NCBI RefSeq assembly: GCF_019880555.1
Contig: NZ_JAINVU010000002.1
Span: forward strand, 248,001 to 312,000
Length of the DNA stretch: 64,000 bases
Origin: Hephaestia mangrovi
GTDB taxonomy: Bacteria; Pseudomonadota; Alphaproteobacteria; Sphingomonadales; Sphingomonadaceae
Reading direction: 5' to 3'
Shown here: in pieces, positions 45,626 to 55,016 of the stretch
Layout: every line of letters starts with the position of its first letter
Position numbering within the stretch: position 1 is the stretch's first letter
Translations under genes and position numbers: made by a program
The notes under the pieces: model-generated
Seen by the model: only the letters and a program-made list of their open reading frames with translations
Databases searched by the model: none
Told to the model about the DNA's origin: nothing

Positions 45626-46729
45626 TTACGACCACGCTTCGAACGGCATGTCGAATGCCTCGGCGACGGCCTGGTGGCGAATCTTGCCGTCGGAGACGTT
45701 GAGGCCGGCCGCCAAATGCTTGTCGGCGCGCATCGCCGCCTCGGCACCGAGGTTGGCAAGTTTGAGGGCGAAGGGCAGCGTTGCGTTGTTTAGGGCGAAC
45801 GCCGAGGTGCGCGCAACCGCGCCCGGCATGTTGGCGACGCAATAATGCGTGACGCCGTCGATCTCGTAGACGGGATCGTCATGGGTCGTCGCATGGCTGG
45901 TTTCGAAGCAGCCGCCCTGATCGATCGCGATATCGACGAGCACCGAACCGCGCTTCATCGTCTTGAGCATCTCGCGGGTGACGAGCTTCGGCGCCGCCGC
46001 GCCGGGCACCAGCACCGCCCCGATGACGAGATGCGCCTTGGCCACCGCGGCCTCGATCGCGGCCTTGGAGGCATAAGCGGTCTTGATCTGCGAACTGAAG
46101 AACATGTCGAGTTCGGCAAGCCGGCGGTTGGAGATGTCATAGATGGTGACGTCGGCGCGCATGCCGACCGCCATCTGCGCCGCATTGACCCCGGCGACGC
46201 CGCCGCCGAGGATCGCGACGCGCGCCGGCGCGACACCGGGCACGCCACCGAGCAGCACGCCACGGCCGCCCTGTTCCTTCTCGAGATAATGCGCGCCGAC
46301 CTGGATCGACATGCGGCCGGCGACTTCGGACATCGGCTTGAGCAGCGGCAGCGAGCCGTCGTTGGCGGTCACCGTTTCGTAAGCGATGCAGGTCGCGCCC
46401 GATTTGATCAGCCCCTCGGTCTGGGGACGGTCCGCCGCGAGATGGAGATAAGTGAAGAGCAGGTGGCGCGGCTCGAGCATCGCGATCTCGCTCGCCTGAG
46501 GCTCCTTGACTTTCACGATCATGTCGGCTTGCGCGAACACCGTCCGGGCATCGGGGACGATCCGCGCGCCGACATCGACATAATCCTGATCGTCGAAATC
46601 GATTCCCGAGCCAGCCTTGGTTTCGACGATCACTTCATGGCCGGCGGCGACCAGCTCGGCGACCGACGACGGGGTCAGGCCAACGCGATATTCGTGGTTC
46701 TTGATTTCCTTCGGCACACCGATGCGCAT
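45626..46729 (-). CDS. ald: Alanine dehydrogenase
   Basis: A 367-residue NAD-dependent enzyme interconverting alanine with pyruvate and ammonia. It opens [20 protein letters not shown], has the substrate residues Lys and His in VKVKEPQ and [11 protein letters not shown], the NAD loop [16 protein letters not shown], and the catalytic-Asp region [36 protein letters not shown] (read across residues 268-303). Length normal. The ATG at 46729 follows ggag. It is divergent from the Lrp-type regulator, its likely controller. Confidence 0.96.
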   Translation of the reverse strand: MRIGVPKEIKNHEYRVGLTPSSVAELVAAGHEVIVETKAGSGIDFDDQDYVDVGARIVPDARTVFAQADMIVKVKEPQASEIAMLEPRHLLFTYLHLAADRPQTEGLIKSGATCIAYETVTANDGSLPLLKPMSEVAGRMSIQVGAHYLEKEQGGRGVLLGGVPGVAPARVAILGGGVAGVNAAQMAVGMRADVTIYDISNRRLAELDMFFSSQIKTAYASKAAIEAAVAKAHLVIGAVLVPGAAAPKLVTREMLKTMKRGSVLVDIAIDQGGCFETSHATTHDDPVYEIDGVTHYCVANMPGAVARTSAFALNNATLPFALKLANLGAEAAMRADKHLAAGLNVSDGKIRHQAVAEAFDMPFEAWS

Positions 46730-46859
46730 GGAGGCTCTCCCAATAATCTGATGCTTGCCAATATATCCGATTGTCAGCCGCGAATCCGTGCAAAGTGTGC
46801 GTTGATGGGACTATTTGCTGCATGGACGTTTGGCCTATTGCCGACTAGACCGAACAATC

Positions 46860-47336
46860 ATGCAGACAGATCGGATCGACTCGGGCATACTCCAACGCCT
46901 TGCCGCCGACGCGCGGGCCTCGGTGAGTCGGATCGCGTCCGAGGTAGGCTTGTCGCAATCGGCCTGCACGCGGCGTATTCAGGCGCTGGAAGCGGCGGGA
47001 TTGATCGAAGGCTATGGTGCGCGGCTGGGGCACAAGCGGCTCGGCTTTCACGTTACCGCGCTGGTCGACATTACGCTCGGCACGCAGGTCGAGGAAGATC
47101 TCGCCCAGTTCGAATCGGCGGTGGCCGGCATCGACGGCGTCGTCGAATGCGCGCTGGTTTCGGGAGCGCAGGATTATCGCCTCAAGATCGTTTGCCGCGA
47201 TCTCGACGATTACGAGCGGCTCCATCGCGAACATCTCGGCAGATTGCCCGGAGTCATCACGATTTCGAGCAGTTTCGTACTACGCGCGGTGCCCACCCGC
47301 GGAGAAGCCGACGCATTGTTCGGCGGAGCGAAATGA
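46860..47336 (+). CDS. Lrp/AsnC-family transcriptional regulator
   Basis: A 158-residue regulator. N-terminal helix-turn-helix (DSGILQRLAADARASVSRIA, VGLSQSACTRRIQALEAAGLI) and a C-terminal RAM ligand domain (VEEDLAQFESAVAGIDGVVECALVSGAQDYRLKIV). AldR/Lrp-type proteins next to ald activate it in response to alanine; the divergent arrangement and a 130-base shared region with AT-rich patches (46751-46778) agree with this. The ATG at 46860 is chosen to match family length. Confidence 0.9.
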   Translation: MQTDRIDSGILQRLAADARASVSRIASEVGLSQSACTRRIQALEAAGLIEGYGARLGHKRLGFHVTALVDITLGTQVEEDLAQFESAVAGIDGVVECALVSGAQDYRLKIVCRDLDDYERLHREHLGRLPGVITISSSFVLRAVPTRGEADALFGGAK

Positions 47337-47463
47337 CCTCTCCTCGCGTTACGTTGCGGTGCATCATCGGCCATGCTAGAGGCGCGATCGCTATGACGAG
47401 GGGCGTGATACAGGGGCCGTTCAGGGCTCAGCCGGCGTTCGAACGAGCACGAAGCATCTTTCA

Positions 47464-49398
47464 GTGACCAACACGAACGATCAAGCGGGCGACGCTGACG
47501 TGCGTCCGCCCGAGTCGGCTGGCCATGGCGCGCATGGGCACCAGGAGGGTTTCGCCAAGCTCGCCGTTGGCGCCGTCGGCGTGGTGTTCGGCGACATCGG
47601 TACCAGCCCGCTCTATGCCTTCCGCGAAACCTTCGCCGGCGAGCATACGCTGCCGCTCGATACGCTGCACATCATGGGCGTCGTCAGCCTGATGTTCTGG
47701 TCGATGATGATCGTCGTGACGCTCAAATACGTCTCGATCATCATGCGCGCCGACAACAAGGGCGAGGGCGGCAGCCTGGCGCTGCTGGCGCTGATCTCGG
47801 GCAAGGTCAAGAATCTGCGCTGGACGAGCGGGATCATCCTGCTTGGCGTCTTCGCCACCGCGCTGTTTTACGGCGATTCGATGATCACGCCGGCGGTCTC
47901 GGTGCTCGGCGCAATCGAGGGCCTGTCGGTCGCGGCGCCCGCGTTCGGCGGGCTCGTGCTGCCGCTTGCGGTCGTCATCCTCGTTTTCCTGTTCGCGATC
48001 CAGCGCGGCGGCACCAGCAAGGTCGGGCTGTTCTTCGGCCCGGTCATGATCTTTTATTTCGTGGTGATCGGCACGCTCGGGCTGATCAGCATCGCCAAGA
48101 CGCCCGGCATCCTCTGGGCCTTTTCCCCGACCTACGCTTTAGCCTTCTTCGCCGCGGGGCCGCTCCATGCCTTTCTGGCGATGGGATCGGTGGTGCTGGC
48201 GGTGACCGGCGCCGAAGCGCTTTACGCCGACATGGGGCATTTCGGGCGCAATCCGATCCGTTTCTCGTGGTTGTGTTTCGTGCTGCCCGCGCTGATGCTC
48301 AACTATATGGGGCAGGGCGCCTTGCTGTTCCGCGATGGCGCACACGCGCTGGAAAGCCCGTTCTACATGCTGGCCCCGGATTTCCTGCAGCTGCCGCTGG
48401 TGCTGTTGGCGACGGCAGCGGCGATCATTGCGAGCCAGGCGGTGATCTCGGGCGCCTTTTCGGTGACGCAACAGGCGATCCAGCTCGGCTTCATGCCGCG
48501 CCTGCGGATCGAGCATACCAGCGCCTCGACCGCCGGGCAGATTTACATTCCGCTGGTCAACTGGCTGCTGATGACGATGGTCATCCTGCTGGTGCTGTTC
48601 TTCCAGACCTCGTCGAACCTTACGTCCGCTTATGGCATCGCGGTGACGGGAGCGATGACGATCGACACCTGCCTGCTGGGTGTCGTTCTGTTCCGGTTGT
48701 GGAACTGGAAGCCGCTCTACGCGATCCCGCTGCTTGCCTTGTTCTTCCTCGTCGACGGCGCCTATTTCGCCGCCAACATGACCAAGGTGCCATCGGGCGG
48801 CTGGGTGCCGTTGCTGGTCGGGTTCATCGTCTTTGCGGTACTGACGACCTGGGCCAAGGGGCGCCAGCTGATGATGAGCAGGCTGCGCGAAGCCTCGATG
48901 CCGATCAAGGTGTTCGTCCAGTCGGCTGCCAATTCGGCCTCGCGCGTGCCGGGCACCGCAGTGTTCATGACGTCGAGCCCGGAGGGCGTACCGCACGCGC
49001 TGCTGCATAATCTGAAACACAACAAGGTGCTGCACGAGCGCGTTATCCTGCTGACCGTGAAGATCGCCGACGAGCCGTTCATCACCGAAGCGGATCGCGT
49101 GCGTCACGACGATCTCGGCCAGGGCTTCCACCGCATTATCATCCGCTACGGCTTCATGCAGGATCCGGACGTGCCGGCGGCGCTTTCCAGCGTGCATGAT
49201 TGCGGCACCGATTTCCGGATGATGGATACCAGCTTCTTCCTCGCCCGCCAGACGCTGCTTCCGGCCGAAAAACCCGGCATGATGCTGTGGCGCGAGAAAC
49301 TGTTCGCGTGGATGCTGCGCAACGCGGAAAGCGCGATGGAATTCTTCAAGCTGCCCACCAACCGTGTCGTCGAACTGGGCAGCCAGGTCGAGATTTGA
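47464..49398 (+). CDS. kup: Kup-type potassium uptake protein
   Basis: A 644-residue K+/H+ symporter of the KUP/HAK family. It has 12 hydrophobic helices beginning with the signature [20 protein letters not shown], the acidic positions in [14 protein letters not shown], and a C-terminal cytoplasmic region ([28 protein letters not shown]) typical of Kup. The GTG at 47464 gives a His-rich N-terminal extension (GHGAHGHQ). The TGA is overlapped by the TTG start of the next gene. Confidence 0.96.
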   Translation: MTNTNDQAGDADVRPPESAGHGAHGHQEGFAKLAVGAVGVVFGDIGTSPLYAFRETFAGEHTLPLDTLHIMGVVSLMFWSMMIVVTLKYVSIIMRADNKGEGGSLALLALISGKVKNLRWTSGIILLGVFATALFYGDSMITPAVSVLGAIEGLSVAAPAFGGLVLPLAVVILVFLFAIQRGGTSKVGLFFGPVMIFYFVVIGTLGLISIAKTPGILWAFSPTYALAFFAAGPLHAFLAMGSVVLAVTGAEALYADMGHFGRNPIRFSWLCFVLPALMLNYMGQGALLFRDGAHALESPFYMLAPDFLQLPLVLLATAAAIIASQAVISGAFSVTQQAIQLGFMPRLRIEHTSASTAGQIYIPLVNWLLMTMVILLVLFFQTSSNLTSAYGIAVTGAMTIDTCLLGVVLFRLWNWKPLYAIPLLALFFLVDGAYFAANMTKVPSGGWVPLLVGFIVFAVLTTWAKGRQLMMSRLREASMPIKVFVQSAANSASRVPGTAVFMTSSPEGVPHALLHNLKHNKVLHERVILLTVKIADEPFITEADRVRHDDLGQGFHRIIIRYGFMQDPDVPAALSSVHDCGTDFRMMDTSFFLARQTLLPAEKPGMMLWREKLFAWMLRNAESAMEFFKLPTNRVVELGSQVEI

Positions 49399-49904
49399 GC
49401 GCGCCGGCGCCGATCATCGTCACCGCGCTGCTCGGTTCCGAGGACCAGGCCCATTTCGATGCGCTGCGCCGCCGCTGGTTTCCGGCGCAGCTCAATCATC
49501 TCGATGCGCATCTTACGCTGTTCCATCACCTGCCGCCATCGATCGCTCCCGAATTGAAGCACAGGCTGATCGAGGAAACCCGCGGCATCCGCCCCCCGGA
49601 TGCGCGCGTATCGTCGGTGATCTCGCTTGGTCGCGGTGTTGCCTATCGGATCGAGGCGTCCGGACTGGTGGCGATCCGTTCGCGGTTGGCCGAGGCGTTT
49701 GCCGGCCTGCTGGTGCCGCAGGATCTCGCCGCATGGCGTCCGCACATCACGATTCAGAACAAGGTGGTGCCGCCCGATGCGGCGGCGTTGCTGCGTGAAT
49801 TGCAAGCCGATTTCAGGCCGCACCCGATGAAGATCGCCGGGCTCGCGAGCTGGTGGTATCGCGGAGGGCTATGGGAACCGCTATCGCGCCATATGTTCGC
49901 TTGA
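49395..49904 (+). CDS. 2H phosphoesterase (2'-5' RNA ligase/ThpR family)
   Basis: A 169-residue two-histidine phosphoesterase. The two catalytic H-x-T motifs are HLT ([13 protein letters not shown], about residue 38) and HIT ([10 protein letters not shown], about 117), set in symmetrical half-domains. Such enzymes hydrolyse cyclic or 2'-5' phosphodiester bonds in RNA ends or nucleotides; the substrate is not predictable. No ATG fits; the TTG at 49395, overlapping the kup stop as TTGA, gives a family-like N terminus. Co-transcription with kup is likely. Confidence 0.85.
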   Translation: MSAPAPIIVTALLGSEDQAHFDALRRRWFPAQLNHLDAHLTLFHHLPPSIAPELKHRLIEETRGIRPPDARVSSVISLGRGVAYRIEASGLVAIRSRLAEAFAGLLVPQDLAAWRPHITIQNKVVPPDAAALLRELQADFRPHPMKIAGLASWWYRGGLWEPLSRHMFA

Positions 49905-49929
49905 CCGGGCAGGAAGGCCTTTCTATAGC
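49901..49929 (+). promoter_or_regulatory. Promoter of tRNA-Met
   Basis: TTGACC (49901-49906) and TATAGC (49924-49929) are spaced by 17 bases. The -35 overlaps the stop codon of the 2H phosphoesterase gene. Confidence 0.6.
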
Positions 49930-49949
49930 CCGCGCCTCACGGACAGCGT

Positions 49950-50026
49950 GGCGGAGTAGCTCAGCTGGTTAGAGCAGCGGAATCATAATCCGCGTGTCGG
50001 GGGTTCAAGTCCCTCCTCCGCTACCA
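49950..50026 (+). tRNA. tRNA-Met(CAT), elongator type
   Basis: Acceptor GGCGGAG/CTCCGCT (G-T at the first pair), D arm GCTCAGCTGGTTAGAGC, anticodon stem GCGGA/TCCGC around ATCATAA with anticodon CAT, T arm GGGGGTTCAAGTCCCTC, encoded CCA. The paired first acceptor position rules out an initiator. A lysidine-modified tRNA-Ile2 cannot be excluded from sequence alone, but the A-rich loop favours Met. Confidence 0.93.
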
Positions 50027-50191
50027 TTCGTAGGCCTTTCATGAAAATCCGGCGGGCGCGTTTTCGCCCTGCGGGGCGGCGTGTCGCCCAAAAAAGCCGT
50101 CGCCTACCCAATTTGATCGCGCGAGCGCTACCCGTGCCCGTGCTAGCCCGATTGTCCGGGAGCAGTCGCGCAGGTCGCCAGGGCAGGAGTG

Positions 50192-51880
50192 ATGAAACGA
50201 CCCCGTCGCCATTTGGCCACACACCCTTTCCTCGGCCCCAACAACTGGGCGCGCGCGATTCGCAATCCGCGCCAGCTGATCAGTTTCGGACGGTTCACGA
50301 CGGCCTCCTTCGCCGCGGTCGCGGTCTGGCTCGATCCAACCAGGCCGGCGCACGATCTCGACATGATCGCGGTAATCCTCGCGAGCTATCTCGTTGCATC
50401 GCTTGGTGCAATCTTCTTGGCCCTCACGGATCGGTTGGGCGAAGGCGCGTTGCGGCTGCTTCACGGCATCGATCTCGCCGTGCTGGGGCTGCTCGCCTAT
50501 TTCAGCGAAGAACTCGACAGCCCATTCTTCATCTTCTTCACCTTCACCATCATGTCGTCCGCGCTTTTGTGGAAGATGAGGGGCGTGTTGTTGACCGCCG
50601 CGGCGCTGCAGCTGGTTCTGCTGGCGGTCGGATGGTCCGACATCGAGGACGGTGATTCCGAACTCAACATCCTCATTATCCGATCCTGCTACACGTGGGT
50701 GACGGCCGCGATGCTCGGCTATTTTGCAACGTATCGCGAAACGATGCGCACGAAGATGGCCAAGCTCGCCAGCTGGCAGCCTGCGGCGCCGCCGACCGGG
50801 GGCGATTCCACGCTCGCGGCGTCGCTGTCCTGCGCGCTGGAGGTTCTCGAATCGACGGCGGTCGTGATCGCCTGGCGCGATGCGGCCGCGCGGTATGGCA
50901 AGGCGATCCTGTGCAGTGCGCATGACTGGCGGGCCCTCAACCGTATATCGCCCGATTTTTTCGCCGCGCGGCTGTTGCCGGAACGGCAATTGGCACTGAT
51001 CGAGAGGCGCGGCGCGCAAAGTGCGCCGATTCATGCGCTGATCGATCATTTCACGATCGATACCGAAGAGGCGCCTATCTCCGATTGGCGGTTCGCTGCG
51101 GTCGAACGGTTCCACAGCCGTTATCAGGCTGGCGCGGTGGTCATTCTTGATCCCGCCGCGACCGAGGAAATCGGGCCGCTGATGGCCTTGGTGACGGCAC
51201 GAGTGAGCGAGCAGCTCGATCAGATCGCCAATACGCAGGAGCAGGCCGATGCCGCTATGCTGATGGAGCGATCGGCCGTCGCGCGCGATCTGCATGACGG
51301 CGTTCTGCAAGACCTCGCCGCCGCGGCGCTACACCTCAAGGTGGCGTCGACATCGGCGCCGCTCAACCCGGATGGCGCGATCGAAACGGCGTCGGCGATC
51401 CTGCGCCAGCAACAGCGCGCGATCCGGCGCTTCGTCGAGACGTCGAGGCCGTCGGAACTGGAGACCAACCAGTCCTTGCGCCATGGCCTTCTCACCGTGC
51501 GCGCGGTTCTCGAGCGGCAATGGAAATGCCGGATCCAGATCCATGTGTCGCCGCCGGCCCTGCTCGTGCCGGAGGACTTGATGGCCGAAATCTGCCTGAT
51601 GCTTTCTGAAGCGGTGTCGAACGCGGTGCGGCACGGCAACGCCAACACTGTCACGGTCGAGGTCCGCGAGGATTGCGGAGCGCTGATGGTATCGTTCAAG
51701 GATGACGGCGGAACGGCGCAACATCCCGGGCCGCGATTGGTGAAATCGCCGCGCTCGCTCGATGCGCGCGTGCGCCAGCTCGGCGGAACGGTGAGCTGCT
51801 TCCATGCGCCCGATGGCTATACGATCTCCTCTGTCCTGCCGATTGGCGGCGTGAATGATGCCCACCATCACGCTGGCTGA
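50192..51880 (+). CDS. Membrane sensor histidine kinase (NarX/DegS-like)
   Basis: A 562-residue kinase. About six N-terminal hydrophobic segments (residues 30-190) form a membrane sensor, followed by a GAF-like region (about 205-345), the HisKA_3 dimerisation helix with the phosphorylated His in ARDLHDGVLQD, and the HATPase domain (LMLSEAVSNAVRHGNANTVTVEV and KDDGG). A GTG at 50189 precedes the ATG; aggag sits unusually close to both, so the start may be a few codons off. It overlaps the response regulator gene by 26 bases, making a two-component pair. Confidence 0.9.
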   Translation: MKRPRRHLATHPFLGPNNWARAIRNPRQLISFGRFTTASFAAVAVWLDPTRPAHDLDMIAVILASYLVASLGAIFLALTDRLGEGALRLLHGIDLAVLGLLAYFSEELDSPFFIFFTFTIMSSALLWKMRGVLLTAAALQLVLLAVGWSDIEDGDSELNILIIRSCYTWVTAAMLGYFATYRETMRTKMAKLASWQPAAPPTGGDSTLAASLSCALEVLESTAVVIAWRDAAARYGKAILCSAHDWRALNRISPDFFAARLLPERQLALIERRGAQSAPIHALIDHFTIDTEEAPISDWRFAAVERFHSRYQAGAVVILDPAATEEIGPLMALVTARVSEQLDQIANTQEQADAAMLMERSAVARDLHDGVLQDLAAAALHLKVASTSAPLNPDGAIETASAILRQQQRAIRRFVETSRPSELETNQSLRHGLLTVRAVLERQWKCRIQIHVSPPALLVPEDLMAEICLMLSEAVSNAVRHGNANTVTVEVREDCGALMVSFKDDGGTAQHPGPRLVKSPRSLDARVRQLGGTVSCFHAPDGYTISSVLPIGGVNDAHHHAG

Positions 51881-52517
51881 CGATCACCGGATTCTGCTCG
51901 AGCCGATGAAGGTGCTGATCGAGCGCGATACCGATCTTCGCGTCGTCGCGACGGCGGCGAATGGTGCGGAGGCGATCGCCGCGATCAAACGCTTGCAGCC
52001 GGACATCGCGTTGCTCGATCTTGCGATGCCGCCGCCCGGCGGATTGCAAATCCTGCGTACGCTGGCGCGCACGCCGGGCGACTTTTTCGGCACCAGGATC
52101 GTGTTTCTCACCGCTTCGATCGGCGAGGCGGAGATCGTACAGGCGGTGACATTGGGCGTCGCCGGCATCCTGCTCAAGGAATCGGTGCCTGAGGAACTCG
52201 TCGAGTGCCTGTCCGCCGTGCTGCGCGGCGAGCGCTGGTTGCCGAGACAGTTGGTCGGCCACGCACTCGCCACAACCATGGAACGCTATCGCCGGGCCAG
52301 TGCCGCGCTGACGGCGCGCGAACGCGAGATCGCCCAGGGCGTGGCGAGAGGCCTCTCAAACCGCGAAATCGCCGATCAGTGCGGCATTTCCGAGGGGACG
52401 GTGAAGATCCATCTCCACAACATCTTCGGCAAGCTCAAGCTCGAGAGCCGGTCGCAGCTCGCCTTCTGCGTCGGCACGGAGCGCGCCGGCTCGGGGTCGG
52501 CGATCGCGATCGGCTGA
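51855..52517 (+). CDS. NarL/FixJ-family response regulator
   Basis: A 220-residue response regulator. Receiver domain with the acidic pair DD at the start (TLADDHRILLEP), the phosphorylated Asp in ALLDLAMP (about residue 55), Thr in FLTAS and Lys in LLKES; a LuxR-type helix-turn-helix follows (LTAREREIAQGVARGLSNREIA, GTVKIHLHNIFGKL). A partner for the kinase just before. Its end converges with the carbamoyltransferase gene, 26 bases apart. Confidence 0.94.
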   Translation: MMPTITLADDHRILLEPMKVLIERDTDLRVVATAANGAEAIAAIKRLQPDIALLDLAMPPPGGLQILRTLARTPGDFFGTRIVFLTASIGEAEIVQAVTLGVAGILLKESVPEELVECLSAVLRGERWLPRQLVGHALATTMERYRRASAALTAREREIAQGVARGLSNREIADQCGISEGTVKIHLHNIFGKLKLESRSQLAFCVGTERAGSGSAIAIG

Positions 52518-52543
52518 CCGCCGTCCGGCTTATCGGATCATCC

Positions 52544-54295
52544 TTATGCGGCCTCGGGCAAGACCGATTTGCGGATCAGGAAATTGCCGAGCGCCAGACT
52601 GTCCATCCCGGTGCCGAAGAACGTTCTGAGCGCGTCGGTTGCGGTGCACACGATCGGCTCGCCCTTCACGTTGAACGAGGTGTTGAGCAGCACCGGCACG
52701 CCGGTAATTTGCTCGAACCGCTTGAGCAGGCTGTGGAATAGCGGGTTGGCGGTTTCATGCACCATCTGCACGCGCACCGTGCCGTCGACATGGACGATCG
52801 CCGGCGCGTCTTCGCCCAGCTCGGGCTTGGCGCGGAAAGCGACGACCATGAACGGCGCGTCGTCCCACCGTTCGAGATAGCGATCGGCGGCCTCAGCGGT
52901 CATCGACGGGCAGAACGGGCGCCAGGGCTCGCGATATTTGATGACGTTGTTGACCCTGTCGCGCGCGCTGACGTGGCGCGGGTCGGCGAGGATGCTCCGC
53001 TGGCCGAGCGCGCGCGGCCCCGCCTCCATGCGGCCCTGGAACCAGCCCACCACGCGCCCTTCGGCAAGCTCGACGGCGACCGACCGCGCGATGTCGTTCG
53101 AGCGCGCATAGGCGACGCCGCAGCGCTTGAGCACCGTTTCGATATCGTCGTCGCTTTCTGCGTTGCCGAGCGCAAGCGTGACGAGCGGTTCCGGGCGGAT
53201 GCCGGTCTGCTGCCAGCACGCGACCAGAGCGGCACCGGCGGCAGCGCCGCTGTCGCTGCACAGCGGATGCGGGAAAATGCGCGAGATGCCCTCCATCTCG
53301 AACAATTTGCTGTTCATTTTGACGTTGAGGCCGACGCCGCCGCCGATGACCAGCGCGCTCGCCCCGGTTTCGCCCTGCGCCCAGCGCACGAGGCGCTGCG
53401 TTGCCGTCTCCAGCGCTTCTTGGATTGCGTAGGCGAAATCGAAATGCCACTCGGCGAGCGGTTCGCTGGCCGCGCGCGGGGCACGGCCGAACAGTTCGGC
53501 AAAGGCATCAGTGAACCGGCTCGACCAATTGTGGCGGCCATAATGGATCAACGCCGGATCGAGCCGGTAGCCGATCCCGTCCTCGGCTGCGAACAGCAGG
53601 TGATCGACCGCGCGCTTGATCTCGGGATTGGGGTGGCCATAGGCTGCAAGACCCATCACCTTGTATTCGCCGTCATAGGCCTCGAAGCCGAGATATTCGG
53701 TCGCAGCGGCATAGAACCAGCCGAGTGAATGCGGCATCGCCACTTCATAGAGAGGGCGCACCGCGTCATCCTGGCCATGCCAGACGACCGTGCAGAACTG
53801 ATCGCCCGAACCGTCCACCGTCAGGCAGATCGCGTCGTCGAACGGCGATTGCAGAAAGGCGTGCATCGCGTGGACATAATGGTGCGGGATCGGCCAGATC
53901 GGCGGCATTTCCTGCGCGCCGAACGCCCGGCGCCAGGCAGTGGCGTGGCGTGCCTTGACGCTCTCTTCGCTGAAGTGGCGCAGCACGCCGTTCTGCCAGT
54001 TGATCGTCTGCTGGTCGACCGGCCATTCGCGGCGCATCTGCTGGAAGAAGTCGCGCATCGCGCCGTTGGTGTAGGACGGCACATCCCAGTTGATCGCCAG
54101 CGCGGAAACGTCGCCTGGCCCGATACCCGCCTGATCGAGGCAAAAGCGCAGCGACCGCGCCGGGTACCAGCCGTTGGCATGCTTGTTTCTGATGAACCGT
54201 TCTTCTTCGGCATAGGCCAGCAGCTTGCCGTTGCTGACGATGCCGACCGCCGGATCGTACCCGCCTTCGAAAATCCCCACAAAATGATCGGCCAT
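52544..54295 (-). CDS. NodU/CmcH-family carbamoyltransferase
   Basis: A 583-residue enzyme that should transfer a carbamoyl group from carbamoyl phosphate, via carbamoyl adenylate, to a hydroxyl of a sugar or other metabolite. The N-terminal YrdC-like/actin-like part has the His-rich metal site (PHHYVHAMHAF) and TVDGSGDQ; GGGVGLNVKMNSKL and GRMEAGPRALGQRSILADPR mark the core; the C-terminal domain ends PVLLNTSFNVKGEPIVCT. Complete length. Relatives act in nodulation factors and antibiotic synthesis, but no glycosyl or polyketide gene lies nearby. Its acceptor is unknown. Confidence 0.92.
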   Translation of the reverse strand: MADHFVGIFEGGYDPAVGIVSNGKLLAYAEEERFIRNKHANGWYPARSLRFCLDQAGIGPGDVSALAINWDVPSYTNGAMRDFFQQMRREWPVDQQTINWQNGVLRHFSEESVKARHATAWRRAFGAQEMPPIWPIPHHYVHAMHAFLQSPFDDAICLTVDGSGDQFCTVVWHGQDDAVRPLYEVAMPHSLGWFYAAATEYLGFEAYDGEYKVMGLAAYGHPNPEIKRAVDHLLFAAEDGIGYRLDPALIHYGRHNWSSRFTDAFAELFGRAPRAASEPLAEWHFDFAYAIQEALETATQRLVRWAQGETGASALVIGGGVGLNVKMNSKLFEMEGISRIFPHPLCSDSGAAAGAALVACWQQTGIRPEPLVTLALGNAESDDDIETVLKRCGVAYARSNDIARSVAVELAEGRVVGWFQGRMEAGPRALGQRSILADPRHVSARDRVNNVIKYREPWRPFCPSMTAEAADRYLERWDDAPFMVVAFRAKPELGEDAPAIVHVDGTVRVQMVHETANPLFHSLLKRFEQITGVPVLLNTSFNVKGEPIVCTATDALRTFFGTGMDSLALGNFLIRKSVLPEAA

Positions 54296-54435
54296 CGCTG
54301 CCTCCCTGCCTTGATGGGGTCAGCTTATCCGGCGGGCCGAGGGGCGACCATTTATCGGCGATATACTTCCCACGGGGGAGGGCCGGCCTAACCATTTTGC
54401 GCCGTGGGATGGGCACATCTGGCGGAGCGGCCGGA

Positions 54436-54822
54436 TCAGGATGCGGCCGCTTCCTCGCGCCGCGTCGCGCGTGCCAGCCTGGCGAGCACGGCGACTGCCG
54501 ACGCGGAGCCTGGCGCAGCGCGGCGATGGACAATCAACCCCGATTCATTGTGCGGCTCGGCAAAATCGAGCTGGACGTCGAGTTCGCGCGGCGTTTCGTG
54601 CGGCGCGTGGCTGCGCTCCAGGTAGATCAGGCCGGGTATATCGAGCCGGCAACGCGCGACCAGCGGATCCAGCAGACGATCGACCTCGGCCGGCGAAACG
54701 TCGTCGAGCAATAGGGCGATACGCACACGTCTGCTTGCCTTGTACGCAAGACGGATCATTTCTTCGGGCAAGCGGCCATCGGCCTGCCGGTGAATGTCGA
54801 GTATCGCGAACGTGCTGGTCAT
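54436..54822 (-). CDS. Unknown 128-residue protein
   Basis: I do not recognise this protein. The ATG at 54822 has aggag eight bases before it, so it is very likely translated. The first half reads like an alpha/beta fold (AILDIHRQADGRLPEEMIRL, then VRIALLLDDVSPAEVDRLLD), and the second half is rich in His, Glu and Arg with an Ala/Arg helix at the end. No signal peptide. It precedes the carbamoyltransferase on the same strand with a 140-base gap, and is divergent from the cNMP-binding reductase gene, with which it shares 194 bases of upstream DNA. Confidence 0.7.
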   Translation of the reverse strand: MTSTFAILDIHRQADGRLPEEMIRLAYKASRRVRIALLLDDVSPAEVDRLLDPLVARCRLDIPGLIYLERSHAPHETPRELDVQLDFAEPHNESGLIVHRRAAPGSASAVAVLARLARATRREEAAAS

Positions 54823-55016
54823 GGCAGCGTCTCCTGTCGCGATTCTATCCTCGATGCGGGAGGATCGCATTAGGGGCAGAAGGCGTATAACCGGGTCGGA
54901 TATTGTTTTTCGTGACCGCCGCGCTGGCGATCGAGCCGCAACCCGACACGCAACGATTTTCTTGGATCGTCCCGAAAATCCCCGCCATCTAGGTTCCTGA
55001 CGAGGCCGCACGGAGC

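Noticed and set aside
46751..46778. A defined Lrp operator between ald and its regulator
   Set aside because: The region is AT-rich and well placed, but I could not find a clear inverted repeat, so no site is annotated.
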